Positions 1-10,809 are shown, counted from the stretch's first letter. The stretch: DNA of 64,000 bases from Spiroplasma melliferum (GCA_005222125.1 CP029202.1:682001-746000), one strand, 5' to 3'. Translations and numbers: made by a program. Notes: a model not told the origin generated them from the sequence alone.

Positions 1-2882
1 AAGTTTTTTTGTACTTCGTTAAAAGTAACAACCCCAATTGTTTCTTGTTGTTTTCGAGTTGTAATAATTTCTTTTAATAAAGCAACAATTCGTTTCGCTT
101 CAGGAATATTACCCCGGTTTTTTCATACCCCATCAGGAACATCAATTAATTTTAACGGAAAATCCTTTTTTGTTTTATTTGAAATCATAATTAAATTATT
201 ATCATAAAAGGCAGCATTTGAAAAATTAATTAACTCACTATATTTTGACCGGTAATGAAATCGTAACATACTAGAATTATATTGTTTACTAGCAAAGTCA
301 AGTAAACTCTTATCAGTTAAGGTTGTTTCAAGGGCTAACAATTCTTCGTTTTGTTCTCACCCATCATAATCAAACCGTGATGAAAAGAAATTTGTTGGTC
401 CTAATTGTTTTTTATCCCCAGCAACTAAAATTCGTTCTGCACGATAAATAATTGGAATTGCTCGTTCCACAAAAATTTGTGATGCTTCATCAAAAATTAA
501 TTGGTCAAACTCTTGATGATTTAATGGTAATAATTGGGATGCAATATCCGGAGTTACCATAATAACGGGAAATAAAACTTTAATTAATTCATAGTTATTT
601 TTAAAAAAATAAGTAATTGATCGTTTTGTTTTTTTTCGACATTCTTCGATAAGTTTAGGTAACGTTTCAATAAAATTTGCTTTAATAACATCCCGAATTT
701 GTTGATGGTATAAATAAGTTAAATATTCTGTTGTATTAAGCATTGATTGATTGCTTAATTTAGTTAGTTCTTCACGTCAATTTAAAGTTCCAACTTTTAA
801 TAACTCAGCATGTTCTGTTTGATAGCAATGAACAAAATAATGTTGATAAATTAATGGCAAATCTGCTTCAACTTTAACAACAGTTCCTAAGTAAGCATAT
901 AGTTCATAATTTTTATCTTCACGACGCAAGCGATCATTTTGGTCAATCAATTCTAAACGATTAACAAAATAATCAATATTTTTAAATTCCGTTGTTAATG
1001 CCTCAATTAAAGTTGTTTCTTCAATTTTAAATAAATTAAATTTATTCTCATCAACACTATTAATCGTATAACTAACAATATTATTTTTTAAGACATTAAA
1101 TATTAATGCTAAAAATTTATGTGGTTTTAATCCTTCAGCTTTTTTTAACATTTTTTTAAATTCTTTGACACGAAAACGATGATAAATTTCTGCAAAATGG
1201 GGAAAATCATTAAACAAGGCTAAAAATTTTTGAACGATCATCGTATTTTGATAAATTCGATGACAATGACGAGAATAATCATCATATTCTAATTCAAAAT
1301 AATAAAACTGACTTAATAATTCAAAATCTAATGTTAATGGCTGATTTTTAACATTATTTAAAAATTGTAAATAATCTTGATAAGCATCTTGACGTGCAAA
1401 TATTTTATATTTCTTAATATTATCAAATAACTGATCCATTTTGCTTAAATACATTGCGCTTTCGACTTCTGGATATAATTGATTAATATTATTAATACTA
1501 TCTAAAATTTTTTGATAAAAACTCTCCTTTTCTTCTAAGTTAGTAATCATTAAACAATAATTTTGAATTTTTTTCATATTATTATAAACTACTTTAATTG
1601 CATCTTGTTTTTCCGCACAAAACAAAACTCGTTCCCCACGGCATAAATTATTAACAATTAAATTGCTAATTGTTTGTGATTTTCCAGTTCCAGGTGGACC
1701 TTGAATAATCGTATTTTTTTCTAACGATTTCTTAATGGCCACTTTTTGGGAAATATCATAATTGTTAATTGCCATTACTGTTCTTTCATTTAATTCTTCT
1801 TGATACCGTAGTTGGTTTTCCGCTCAATCCTCTTCAATACTATATTCATTTTGAAAAATTTGACTAACAGAATTATCAGTAACTTTCTCTAAATCACAAT
1901 AATCTCGATATAACGTTGTTGATGAAATATTATACATTCCAAGATAGCAATCAAATACTAACCCTAAATTATTAACTTGATAATTATTGGCTAAATATTT
2001 CTCAAAGTTATCAGCAATATTAGAAGATAATTGTTCATTTTGTTTATAGTAATTTAAATTATATAAATTATTTATTTTATCTTCATTTTTAACCTTAAAT
2101 CCTAATGTTTTTAAATCTGTAATTGCTTTTTGAAAAATATCATCCGTTAAAGTTAAGGAATCAAAACTAAATTCAGCCACATTATAATTACTATCTTTAA
2201 TTTGACTTAAACGAATTGCTGAATTTAATAAAATTTCATCATGTTTCGTTGCTAAAACAATTTTAGTTTTTGTACGACTAAGTTCATTTAGTGGTCATAA
2301 TAATAATGGCGCACGAAAAACTTTTTGTGATTGTGTTAATCCTTCAATGTATGGCCAACCAATATATAATGGATTAATATTTCTTTCAAAGGAATATAAT
2401 TTGGCATCTTGTAAAATTCGAATAAATTTATTAAAAATTTTTGTTGTTTCTTCACTAATGATTTTTTCTAATTTTAATAAGCTTTCTTCACTAACTTTTT
2501 TTCCATCTTTTTTAACAAACAACGTAAAAATAAATTCAAGAATTTTTGAATAATGTAAAATGGGATACTTATTGAATGCATGCTGCTTTAAGTGTGAAGC
2601 AAATTCTGCATCATTTTTACTTTTATTAATAATTCCTCCAACGTAACCACAAATTTCCCTAATTGTTTCTCCAGATAATTTAGTAATAATAAGATTTTCT
2701 TTCTTATTAATATCTTTTCAAACTTTTTCTGGGCTTTGGTTTGATAAAAATAATAAGTCTAAGAAATTAATAATATTTTTACTTTTTGTGTTAATTTTGG
2801 TTAAAAAAATGTCTCCCACTGATTTATCATTTAACAGTCGTTTTTTGTACTCACTTAAAATCGTTAGAATATTTTTTTTCAT
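1..2882 (-). CDS. Superfamily 1 DNA/RNA helicase (3' end outside window)
   Basis: One continuous frame (TGA read as Trp) of about 960 codons runs off the left edge. Helicase motifs are visible: Walker A GPPGTGKSQ with the following TISNLIV near residue 380, a Walker B-like LIFDEASQ near residue 790, then VAGDKKQLGPTNFF (motif III-like) and LRFHYRSKYSELINFSN (motif IV-like). This order is typical of AAA_11/AAA_12 (UPF1-like/DUF4011-type) ATP-dependent helicases. The N-terminal 350 residues have no motif I recognise. The start at 2882 follows AGGAAGAGAAAG as ribosome binding site. The gene is divergent from the unknown gene at 3089. The substrate (DNA or RNA) cannot be told from sequence. Confidence 0.85.
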
Positions 2883-3088
2883 AGTCTTTCTCTTCCTATT
2901 AATATTACTTATATTAGCATATTTGTTAAAAGTTGTAAATTATTGTAGAAAGACAAATGTCTTAAAAATAAAATTTTATGAAATAAATTTAGTTAAATAC
3001 TACAATAATTTTTAAAAATAGTATATTATTAGCATAGTGTATGACTAATTTATTTAGTAAATAGCATTACGTTGATGAGGATAATAGT

Positions 3089-3613
3089 ATGAACGCTATT
3101 AATCAATTATTAAATACATTAGAAAATTACGGCAGTATTACGGGAACTAATATTGTCAAAATCCAAACCTTACAAAAAAATTATACCATTAAAGATAATT
3201 GTTATTTAGTTCAAAAAAAACAAAATTCAAATGAATATTTCTTTTTTGCTAATGCTAAAATATTACCTTGATGAAATTATGAATATGATAATGATCAAAA
3301 CTTAAAAATTATGAAAAATAACAAGGAAATTATTGAAACAATTCCGAAAGAAAGATATTTATCATTCAAAAATGATAAAGATGCAATAACTAGTAGTCAA
3401 GTCGTAATTCCCTTACCGTTAGTAAAACCATTAACCGTATCTGAACTAATTAATGATTATGCTTCAGAACATATTATTCGAACTTTTATTACTGCTCTAG
3501 TCCCATTAGAAATTGTTGAAAAAATTACAATAAAAAATATTGAAGCAATTAAAACTAATGGTGGAAATGAACAAATTTGAAGTTTTTCACAACATATTAA
3601 TAAAACGAAATAA
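3089..3613 (+). CDS. Hypothetical protein, 174 aa
   Basis: A single frame is open when TGA is read as Trp. It contains WWNYEYDND in the middle and ends INKTK. The start ATG follows GATGAGGATAATAGT, giving a GAGG ribosome binding site. There is no signal peptide or membrane segment. The C-terminal third (LTVSELINDYASEHIIRTFI) looks helical. I do not recognise the family. It is transcribed divergently from the helicase and ends inside a hairpin shared with the convergent gene at 3679. Confidence 0.7.
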
Positions 3614-3645
3614 AATGATATTAGAATTAATACTAATATCATTTT
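3612..3645. terminator. Bidirectional hairpin terminator
   Basis: A perfect 13-bp stem (AAAATGATATTAG / CTAATATCATTTT) with an 8-nt loop lies between the convergent genes ending at 3613 and 3679. A/T runs on both sides make it usable in either direction. Confidence 0.8.
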
Positions 3646-3678
3646 TAGTTATGTTTTTAAACAATTTATTATTGAGCC

Positions 3679-4278
3679 TTATTTATCTAATTCAGCTTCT
3701 TGTTCATGTTGATTTGTTTGTTGTTGATCTAAATTTTTTAATTGCTCATTAATTGATTTTATTTGTGCTTTACTTAAATCTGTTAAATTTGGTTTTGGTG
3801 CAATTGGTGGTTTTCCTTGCCCATTAATGCCATTTAATTGTGGTTCTTTTGTTTCTACTTTTCGTAAATTATTTTTCATTTTCATAATTTCTTGTTGCAA
3901 AATACTTGGTGGTGCTGGTGGTGCTTCTTTTGGTCTTTGAATTTTATTTTGCATCGTATCACTTTTTACTCGTGGTTCCACACGATAGCTTTCTGTGCTT
4001 CCTGGGATTGGCGGTGCTGGACGATGTGGTTTTAATGGTTTCAAATTTTCATAAATTGGCTCATTATCATTTGTAATAATTTCTTTTAAAACTTCACGAT
4101 ATTGGTCATCTTTAAGATGTTCTCCAATTGTTTGACTCATTGCACTCATAAATTCCGACGAAACTTTTGAAGCTTCTTTATTACTAAAACCAAGTTTTTT
4201 CAAAAATGAATTAAATGACTTTTTAAGTGATTTATAAGCTGTTTTTAACGTATTTTTTGCTTTTGAAGTAATTCCCAT
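3679..4278 (-). CDS. Proline-rich protein with EPIYE and PxxP motifs, 199 aa
   Basis: A 199-residue hydrophilic protein. Residues 1-75 are basic and helical (KTAYKSLKKSFNSFLKKLGF). About residues 74-80 read EPIYENL, resembling the EPIYA-type tyrosine phosphorylation sites of secreted bacterial effectors. Several SH3-ligand-like proline segments follow: PHRPAPPIP, EAPPAPP, and KPPIAPKPN. The C-terminus is Gln/Glu-rich (QQQTNQHEQEAELDK). No signal peptide or membrane segment is seen. The ribosome binding site is AAAAAAGGAAG, about 6 nt before ATG. The effector reading is inference. It could instead be a cytoskeletal or scaffold protein of the wall-less cell. Confidence 0.7.
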   Translation of the reverse strand: MGITSKAKNTLKTAYKSLKKSFNSFLKKLGFSNKEASKVSSEFMSAMSQTIGEHLKDDQYREVLKEIITNDNEPIYENLKPLKPHRPAPPIPGSTESYRVEPRVKSDTMQNKIQRPKEAPPAPPSILQQEIMKMKNNLRKVETKEPQLNGINGQGKPPIAPKPNLTDLSKAQIKSINEQLKNLDQQQTNQHEQEAELDK

Positions 4279-4491
4279 CTTATTTACTTCCTTTTTTAGT
4301 TTTTAATTGGCTATGTTTTATAAACAATAAACAATTAAAGTAATTTATTTTAAAAATATTAGTAATATTTTTAAAATCATATACGATATTAAAATTAACA
4401 TATTTAATTAAATTTAGCAAGGATTATTTTTAAAATAATGTAAATTGTAATTTAATAAAAATTAATATTTATTATCAATCATAAGATAAGA

Positions 4492-5492
4492 TTATCTGAT
4501 TTCCAGCCAGTATAACCACATTGCTCTCCCAATTCAAGTTCCAAAACTACGACCAAATTGATATAATAATAATTGTAAATATCATTCACTGTCTTGGCCC
4601 ATATAATATGTAAAACCAATTTTTTGTTTAATTTCAATACCGGTAATACGACTTATTTTCTCATATTTATCAAAAAGATAGAAATTAGCATACTCTTTTG
4701 CATCTTCTAACGTTGTTATAAATAATTATATTTTTTCATATTCTTAAAAGTTGCTTTAATTGTTCGTTTTTTCTCGGCAGTATTGATTGAGAAAAAAATT
4801 TTTTGCTCTTTTGTAGCAGGATAACTAACATCTTTAATTTTATTAGTTTTAATTACCACAGTAATAATCATATCATCACGATCATGGTTCAAAAAGAATT
4901 TATATTGACCTCAAATGGTTTCTTCTGTCACTTGATTTTGAACCATTAGGTTTCCTTCAGCATCATAAATACTATTAAGATAATATTCTTTATTGCCGGT
5001 TGTTACTAAATTTTTATTTTCTGGTAAATCAGGATATAAATCAAAACTTTCTGGTAATTTTGATTTTTTATTAATTTCAATATTTTTTAAAGTAATATGA
5101 TATTTTCTTATTAATTTTAAAATATAATTAAATTTTCTTAAATGATGATTAATACTCCGAAAAATTAATTTAATTAATTTATAATTTCGAAAAGAAACAT
5201 AATAATTTTGACTTTTAGTATTTTCTCCTTCATCATTTAAAATAAAAATCATTTTAGCACGAATATAACTTTTAAAAATAATACTATCACTTTTTATTCC
5301 TGTTCTAAGAACATTTTTCTTAAAACGCCGATTATCACGTTTAATTAATCGTGTTAAATTTTTCTGATAATTCTTCATTTGAACTCGAAAAGATATCGTT
5401 CCTAAAGTAATCATTGCAATAAGCGATGAAATAGCAATAAAAGCTTCTCAATAATTTGCTAAAAATTTTCAAATATTTTCAAAAATAACCAT
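4492..5492 (-). pseudogene. Frameshifted membrane-anchored hypothetical protein
   Basis: From ATG at 5492 the frame runs MVIFENIWKFLANYWEAFIA with a membrane segment, then a basic soluble part. It stops at TAA 4716-4718 after KKYNYL. A second frame directly continues with ITTLEDAKEYANFYLFDKYE through to a TAA at 4492, about 74 codons. The last residues of frame one and the first of frame two join sensibly if one base is restored near 4720 (NY-F-ITT). I read this as a single-base deletion breaking one gene of about 333 codons. No family is recognised. A weak ribosome binding site makes the start uncertain. Confidence 0.55.
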
Positions 5493-5536
5493 TAATAATG
5501 ATTTAAGTGTTAAATAATTTTTTTACTTTAATTAAA

Positions 5537-5569
5537 AAATAAGTAGTAAACTATAAATACTACTTATTT
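5537..5569 (-). terminator. Hairpin terminator after the gene at 5560-6573
   Basis: A perfect 12-bp stem (AAATAAGTAGTA / TACTACTTATTT) with a 9-nt loop is followed on the minus strand by a T-run. It overlaps the last codons of the upstream gene. Confidence 0.8.
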
Positions 5570-6573
5570 CAGCGTTTTGATTTATTAATTCATTTTGTGA
5601 TTTTAAAAAACCCTAAAACTTTACTGCAAAAAAAACAAAAGCCTTTTTTACTTGAATAATTTGTTTGATAATAATTTGGTAAGTTAATATTTTCTTTTTT
5701 TTGATTTACTTCTAAGTCATATAAGAATTGTTTTTTACTAAACTTTGGTGCAGATTTTTCTTTTTGTGGGTTTTTACTTAAAGTTTTAGCATCTTCTTGC
5801 TTCTGCTTAAAGATTGCAGTTTCATCCGTTTGTTCTTGTATTTGACTTAAAAAACTTGGTTTTTTACTTGGATCAATACTATTTGTATCAGAAATCCCTC
5901 GTCTACGATTAGCAATTAAAGTATGGTCTTTTGTTACAACATTCAAAACATTTTCTTCAGTTAATTTCTTTTTGCTAGCATTACCATTCTTACGAACAAC
6001 AGTTTGCTGATTTGGTTTCTCAATCAGATTTGTTGCAAAGTTTGGGGTTTCTTTTCGCCCTAATTTTGGTTCTTGCATCACATATATCCCTTTTGCTGGA
6101 TCATAAACAATAATTGCTGGTTGCTTTTCATTATTATTCTCATCAAACAAATCAATTACTGGACGATTATCGTTTTCTTTCTTAATGCTTATTCCATTTC
6201 GTTTTGCTAAATATTGGGGTGAAAAACGATCAATTGGTAACACTTTTTCACTTCTAAGGTTAGCAGTATTTAAATTATATTGTTTTGGTAATCCATTGCT
6301 TGTTGTATTAACTGTTTTAAAAATATTATCATATTTTGCCATACTAAAATTATAAATCCCACCACGGTTAGCTTGTTCACGGCGAACTTTTGCTGCTTGC
6401 ATTTCTTTATCACGACGAGCATAATATTCAGCAATCATTTTATTTGCTGGCTCAACCTTGCCTTTACTACTATGACGAATTAGTTTATCTAATGTGTAAG
6501 AATTTATTTTTTTACTTAATAACTTATTTTCTTTTTGATTTAAGTTTCTATCTTTTGTTTTTTCACTAGCCAT
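5560..6573 (-). CDS. Basic hydrophilic hypothetical protein, 337 aa
   Basis: The frame passes one TGA (Trp) at 5590 and a second at 5569, and ends at TAG 5560 inside the terminator. The protein is rich in Lys, Asn and Gln and has no membrane segment. A short hydrophobic patch with two cysteines (KKGFCFFCSKVLGFFKIT) lies near the C-terminus. AAGGAG lies 5 nt before the start. A TGATATAAT extended -10 box is upstream. No family is recognised. It could be a cytoskeleton- or membrane-associated protein, but nothing in the sequence settles that. Confidence 0.7.
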
Positions 6574-6596
6574 ATTTTCTCCTTATAATCTTTCTT

Positions 6597-6602
6597 ATTA
6601 TA
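6597..6602 (-). promoter_or_regulatory. Extended -10 box for the gene at 5560-6573
   Basis: TGATATAAT reads on the minus strand 23 nt upstream of the start. No convincing -35 box is visible at normal spacing. Confidence 0.45.
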
Positions 6603-6779
6603 TCAAATTTTACATTAATTAGAAAAACAATTTAAATTCTATTATTAGTCAAATAATATAATAAAAATCATAAAAAATCAATTATAAATTTTTAAAAATT
6701 AAAATATTTATAATTTTTATTTCATTTTAAGGAAAATTAAGCACACTGAAAAATAATTTATTAAATTGTTCAAATAAAC

Positions 6780-7751
6780 TTATCTAAAATTCTCTAAAAA
6801 TACCTCTTTTGCTGTTCTTCAATTTAAAATAGGCCTTAATTTTTCATTTATAACTTCAACTACTCAATCTATTTTTTGTTGACTAATATTATTAAAATCA
6901 GTTCCCTTAGGATATCATTCTCTAAGTTCAGAATTCATATATTCAATTAATGGTTTTTGTTGTGGTGAAGCAGGATCACAAAAATAAACTTGTGTTTCAG
7001 CAAATATTTCTAATTCTCTTCATTTACTAAATTCTTTTCCTCTATCAGTTATTATTCCTTTAATTTTACCAATTAAATTATTTCTTATAACAATATCCTT
7101 AAACTTTTTTACAACTTCATTAGCGGTATGATTTTTCAATTTCATTACAAAGTAATTTTTACTTAATTTTTCAACTAAAACTAAATTACTAGATTGATGG
7201 TCTTTTCCAACTACGGTGTCCATTTCAAATCAACCAGCATCAGATTTTTTATTTTCAATATCTCATATTGATTTAAAATTAGTTAATTTACCACGATTAT
7301 CAAATTTCCCTTTTATTTTATATTTTTTACCACGATGACGTAAATTCTGTTTTAAAAAACCATAAAAACCCAAATAAATTCATTTATACAATGTTTTAAC
7401 ACAAACAGGAAATTTAATACCAAACTTTATAAAATAACGATGAATAAGTTGTGATGGAGAATCACGATAAACATTAAATCTTATATTAATAAATTTTAAT
7501 TGTTCTTCTGTAAACTTATATCTTTTATTATTCTTTTTTCTTTTCTCATAATACATTTTATCTGACTTATAAGCACTATATTCATCAATAGTTTTAAAAC
7601 GCTTAATTTCTCGCAAAATAGTACTACGATTTCTGTTCAAACATTTAGCAATTTGTGAAATATTTATTTCACCATTCTTTTTTAAAAATAATTTTGATAA
7701 TAATAATTTTTCCAATTTAACCTTATCAATAAAACTTAAATGACTATACAT
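6780..7751 (-). CDS. IS30-family transposase (plectrovirus copy A)
   Basis: A 323-residue protein reading TGA as Trp. The N-terminus holds a helix-turn-helix (NISQIAKCLNRNRSTILREIKRF), typical of IS30. The DDE catalytic core shows D in WFEMDTVVG, D in GIITDRGKEFS, and E in QKPLIEYMNSELREWYPKGTDF. All three acidic residues are present and length is normal, so the enzyme may be active. In SpV1-type phages this gene is thought to integrate viral DNA. It is only about half identical to the transposase of copy B, although the structural genes of A and B are close. Two tandem copies of its ribosome binding site precede it. Confidence 0.9.
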
Positions 7752-7755
7752 AACA

Positions 7756-7799
7756 TTTATATACCTTTCATTAATTTTTTATATACCTTTCATTAATTT
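7756..7799. repeat. Tandem 22-bp duplication before the transposase
   Basis: Two exact adjacent copies of a 22-bp unit (7756-7777 and 7778-7799) containing TATATACCTTTCATTAA. On the minus strand each carries the GAAAGG ribosome binding site of the transposase. Confidence 0.85.
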
Positions 7800-7892
7800 A
7801 TAAATTTAATATTAAAATTATTTAATACATTATTGATATATGATAAAATCAATTATAGCATTCAAGTAATTTTAATAAAGGAGAAGTAAAAT

Positions 7893-8314
7893 ACGAAAAA
7901 ATGACTTAGCATTTTAGGAGCAATCGGATTAACAGCAATAAGTACAACATCATTAATTAGTTGTAAAAAACCAAATAACAATGAAAACGGGGGGGTAATA
8001 AACCAGAACCTTGAAATCCACAACAACCGCCAATTGGAAGTAATTGAAAGTTAATCCCATTAGACAAATTGAATAGGAATCCAGATAATAAATGATATAT
8101 TGGAATTGTAAAAAAGAAACAAAATGATAATTTTTCTATTATAAAATTTAATTTTTCAAATAAATCAATTTGAGATAATAGTGGTGTACCTTATCATATT
8201 ATTAATGATGTATGATATCTTTTTAAATCATATTACTGTTGAGATGGCAATAATGAACCGGAAATACCAACAATTGATAATAAAACAGGAAAAATTACAG
8301 ATTGAAAAGAATAA
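7893..8314 (+). pseudogene. Phage-encoded lipoprotein carrying an ORF1 domain copy (currently off)
   Basis: By alignment with the intact homologue at 42141, the reading frame begins at ACG 7893 where copy B has ATG. It encodes KKWLSILGAIGLTAISTTS and LISC (lipobox), then KKPNNNENG. A run of seven G (7989-7995) then puts the rest out of frame. Five or eight G would restore it. The restored part reads NKPEPWNPQQPPIGSNWKLI and onward to DNKTGKITDWKE. From NWKLI to about YYCWDGNNEP it is nearly identical to an internal domain of ORF1 on the other strand. GGAG lies 8-11 nt upstream of the ACG. Expression would need both a start codon change (or ACG initiation) and a G-tract change. Confidence 0.75.
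8042..8257 (+). repeat. 216-bp inverted repeat, arm 1 (lipoprotein side)
   Basis: Base-by-base comparison with the reverse complement of 9789-10004 shows only about four differences: one in the GATGTA/GGTGTA triplet and three in the last 20 bases. Both arms are read in the same protein frame. Confidence 0.9.
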
Positions 8315-8334
8315 AAGGACTAACAAGTCCTTTT
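8313..8334. terminator. Bidirectional terminator between lipoprotein and ORF1
   Basis: AAAAGGACT - AACA - AGTCCTTTT lies between two convergent genes and overlaps the stop codons of both. Copy B has the equivalent hairpin at 42613. Confidence 0.8.
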
Positions 8335-10529
8335 TAAATTAATCGTACAAATTTCATAAATATAATTAATAAAAATATATTTGTTATTGTATTATATAAT
8401 GCTGGACTAAATTTTCAAACTTCAAATGTTTGACTAAAAAAACTGTATATTGTTTGAAAAATCTTACCAACACCACTTGCTAATTCATTCACTTGTTTTA
8501 CCCCAGGAATATTATTGACAATTCAAATTGCAGCATTTCGAATATGACACGCTAAATTATATCAACTACAACTTTCATATTGTGCTTGTCATCATTGCCC
8601 ATCAGGGAATAATCCACCATTATTTATTCCTTGTCAATTATAAATTCCAAAATTAAAATCATAATAACGATACATATCATTTTCTTTTTGTGCTTGTAAT
8701 TCAAAAACATTATAACCGATTTTTTGTTCTTCAATTTTCTTATATTTTAAACCATATTTATCTTTTAAAGCACCTTCAAAAATATAACCCTCATTTTGAT
8801 TAATATTATAATCATTTGCAACTGAAAAATCATAATTAAATACATTACCATAATTTGTGTTATAAAACCGATTTTTAAATGCTGAATACAATTTAATATC
8901 TAATTGATTATATTTATCTGAAAAATAAAAATAACGAGGATAAATTTTAAAACCATTATTTGCTAATAAACCATATTTTTTATTATATCCTTGCACATAA
9001 GTATTATTTTCCAAGTCAAAAATTGTTCGTAAATAATCTTTATAAAAGTTTTGCGAAACTGTAAATATACTATTTAATAATTTTTCAAATTGATTTTTAT
9101 TAATATTATTTTCATCAATTAAAACATCTCTAAAATTAACTAATTTCAAACCAAAAAAGTTAATTAAAACAGTATCATATTGTAAATTATCAATATAACC
9201 ACTTTCAATAAAATTACTACGATTTTGAAATACAGGCACCAAAGCGTGTACAAAAAATGCTTTTAAAAACTTATTAATATCAATTTGTCCTTTCATCTGC
9301 TCAAAAACCCGCTTACCAGTATTGGGAGTACTATCTTGATTATAATTATATGTTTCAGCACTAAAATTAAAGATATTATCTTTTTCTTTCATAAAAGTAA
9401 ACAAAAAACCTAAATCATCAGTATATCGATAACTATTTGCATTATTACCACCCCAATATTGTTTAAAATGTGTTAATTCTAAACTACCAGCAACAATATT
9501 TTTATGTTCATCAATCGTTAAAATCATCCGATAAATTGATTTTCTAGTTAAAATAATATCAGGTTTTCAATCTAATTTTTCCATATTATTAATAATTTCA
9601 AAATCAAAAATTATTCTTTGACTACCTAAATTTAGGTCATCATAGTTTGGATTTCCGCCTTGCTGAACTCTAATATTTTCTTGTACAATAGCATTAATAT
9701 ACTTTAGCAAAAAAGAGCGAGTATTTTGATATTCATTATCAGTATAAAAAATTATTTCACCTGTATCTTTAACTTCTGGTGTTTGAGGTTCATCATTACC
9801 ATTTCAACAGTAATATGATTTAAAAAGATATCATACACCATTAATAATATGATAAGGTACACCACTATTATCTCAAATTGATTTATTTGAAAAATTAAAT
9901 TTTATAATAGAAAAATTATCATTTTGTTTCTTTTTTACAATTCCAATATATCATTTATTATCTGGATTCCTATTCAATTTGTCTAATGGGATTAACTTTC
10001 AATTTTGAAATTTTAAATTAACTTGTTGTAAATTATCAACACTTTTTTCTAATTTATTAATAATTTCAACAGTATTAAAATACTTAGCAAAAGAATAAGA
10101 AAAATTAGTTAATTCTTTTAAAAATTGTTTTTTGTCAACATCATAGAACTTATCAATATTATACTGTTTAGCATAAGTATCTCAATTTTTATATAAATCC
10201 ATAAATTCATCACTAGGTTTATCAAATGAAATTCCGGTAGAATAACTATCTTTTAAAAAGTCTAAATATCACTTATCATTATAAGTTAATGATTGTGATG
10301 TTTTTAAAGTCGGATTAATAAAATAATTTGTTTCCGACCAATTTTCAAAGAAACTACTGCGTAAAAACATTGTATTAATAAAATCCGTTTCATTAATTCC
10401 CGTTGTTTGTTGATTAACAGTATAATTTTGCTGATTTAAGGGTTTAAATGCTGTTAAAGTAATAAAAGGAATAATTAAACCTAAAATACCTAAAATAGAT
10501 ATTGCAAATAAAGATAATGACTTACGCAT
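8334..10529 (-). CDS. Plectrovirus ORF1: large adsorption/minor coat protein (copy A)
   Basis: A 731-residue protein. The N-terminal signal or TM segment is LSLFAISILGILGLIIPFIT. A long extracellular-type region rich in Tyr, Asn and aromatics follows, then a C-terminal membrane anchor (LYNTITNIFLLIIFMKFVRL). This architecture and its position at the end of the structural operon match the Spiroplasma phage ORF1-like family, proposed to be the pIII-like attachment protein. Residues about 175-260 (from QNWKLI to the segment before YTDNEYQNTRS) differ completely from copy B, while both flanks are over 85% identical. That island is duplicated in the opposite-strand lipoprotein. Its start overlaps the preceding stop as TAATG. 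Confidence 0.85.
9789..10004 (-). repeat. 216-bp inverted repeat, arm 2 (inside ORF1)
   Basis: Partner of 8042-8257. It encodes the ORF1 segment from NWKLIPLDKLN to YYCWNGNDEP. The arms are about 1.5 kb apart in opposite orientation, so recombination between them would invert 8258-9788 or convert one arm to the other. Confidence 0.9.
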
Positions 10530-10798
10530 TATTCTTTACTACCTTTAACTATATCTTTATTAATTTTTTTCTTAATTCATAATATTAAATCAATAATTCC
10601 CGCAGCAGTTAAAATTCAAAAAATTATATATCCAATACACATAATTGAAGAAACTGAACCAAATTTACTCAAAAACAATTGAAATTCTTTAATATCAATA
10701 TAAAGAAAAGGTACGAACATTCCTAAACTAATTACCAAAAAATATAATAATATTTTTCATCATTTTTCTTTTAAAAATTTTAAAATTTTACTTTTCAT
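10529..10798 (-). CDS. Two-TM protein found only in copy A, 89 aa
   Basis: ATG with TTAGGAG upstream. Membrane segments are ILLYFLVISLGMFVPFLYI and SIMCIGYIIFWILTAAGIID, and the tail is lysine-rich. The stop overlaps the start of ORF1 (TAATG), so translational coupling is likely. Copies B and C lack it: there the 78-aa protein gene is followed almost directly by ORF1. The function is unknown. A partner of ORF1 or an immunity membrane protein are both possible. Confidence 0.7.
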
Positions 10799-10809
10799 AA
10801 ATTCAACTC

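Noticed and set aside
3457-3752. Overlapping open frames on both strands around the 3613/3679 convergence
   Set aside because: They are shadows of the two real genes, break the terminator hairpin and lack ribosome binding sites.
4716-5414. Start of the frameshifted gene at ATG 5414
   Set aside because: The same frame is open upstream to ATG 5492 and this adds the beginning of the membrane segment.
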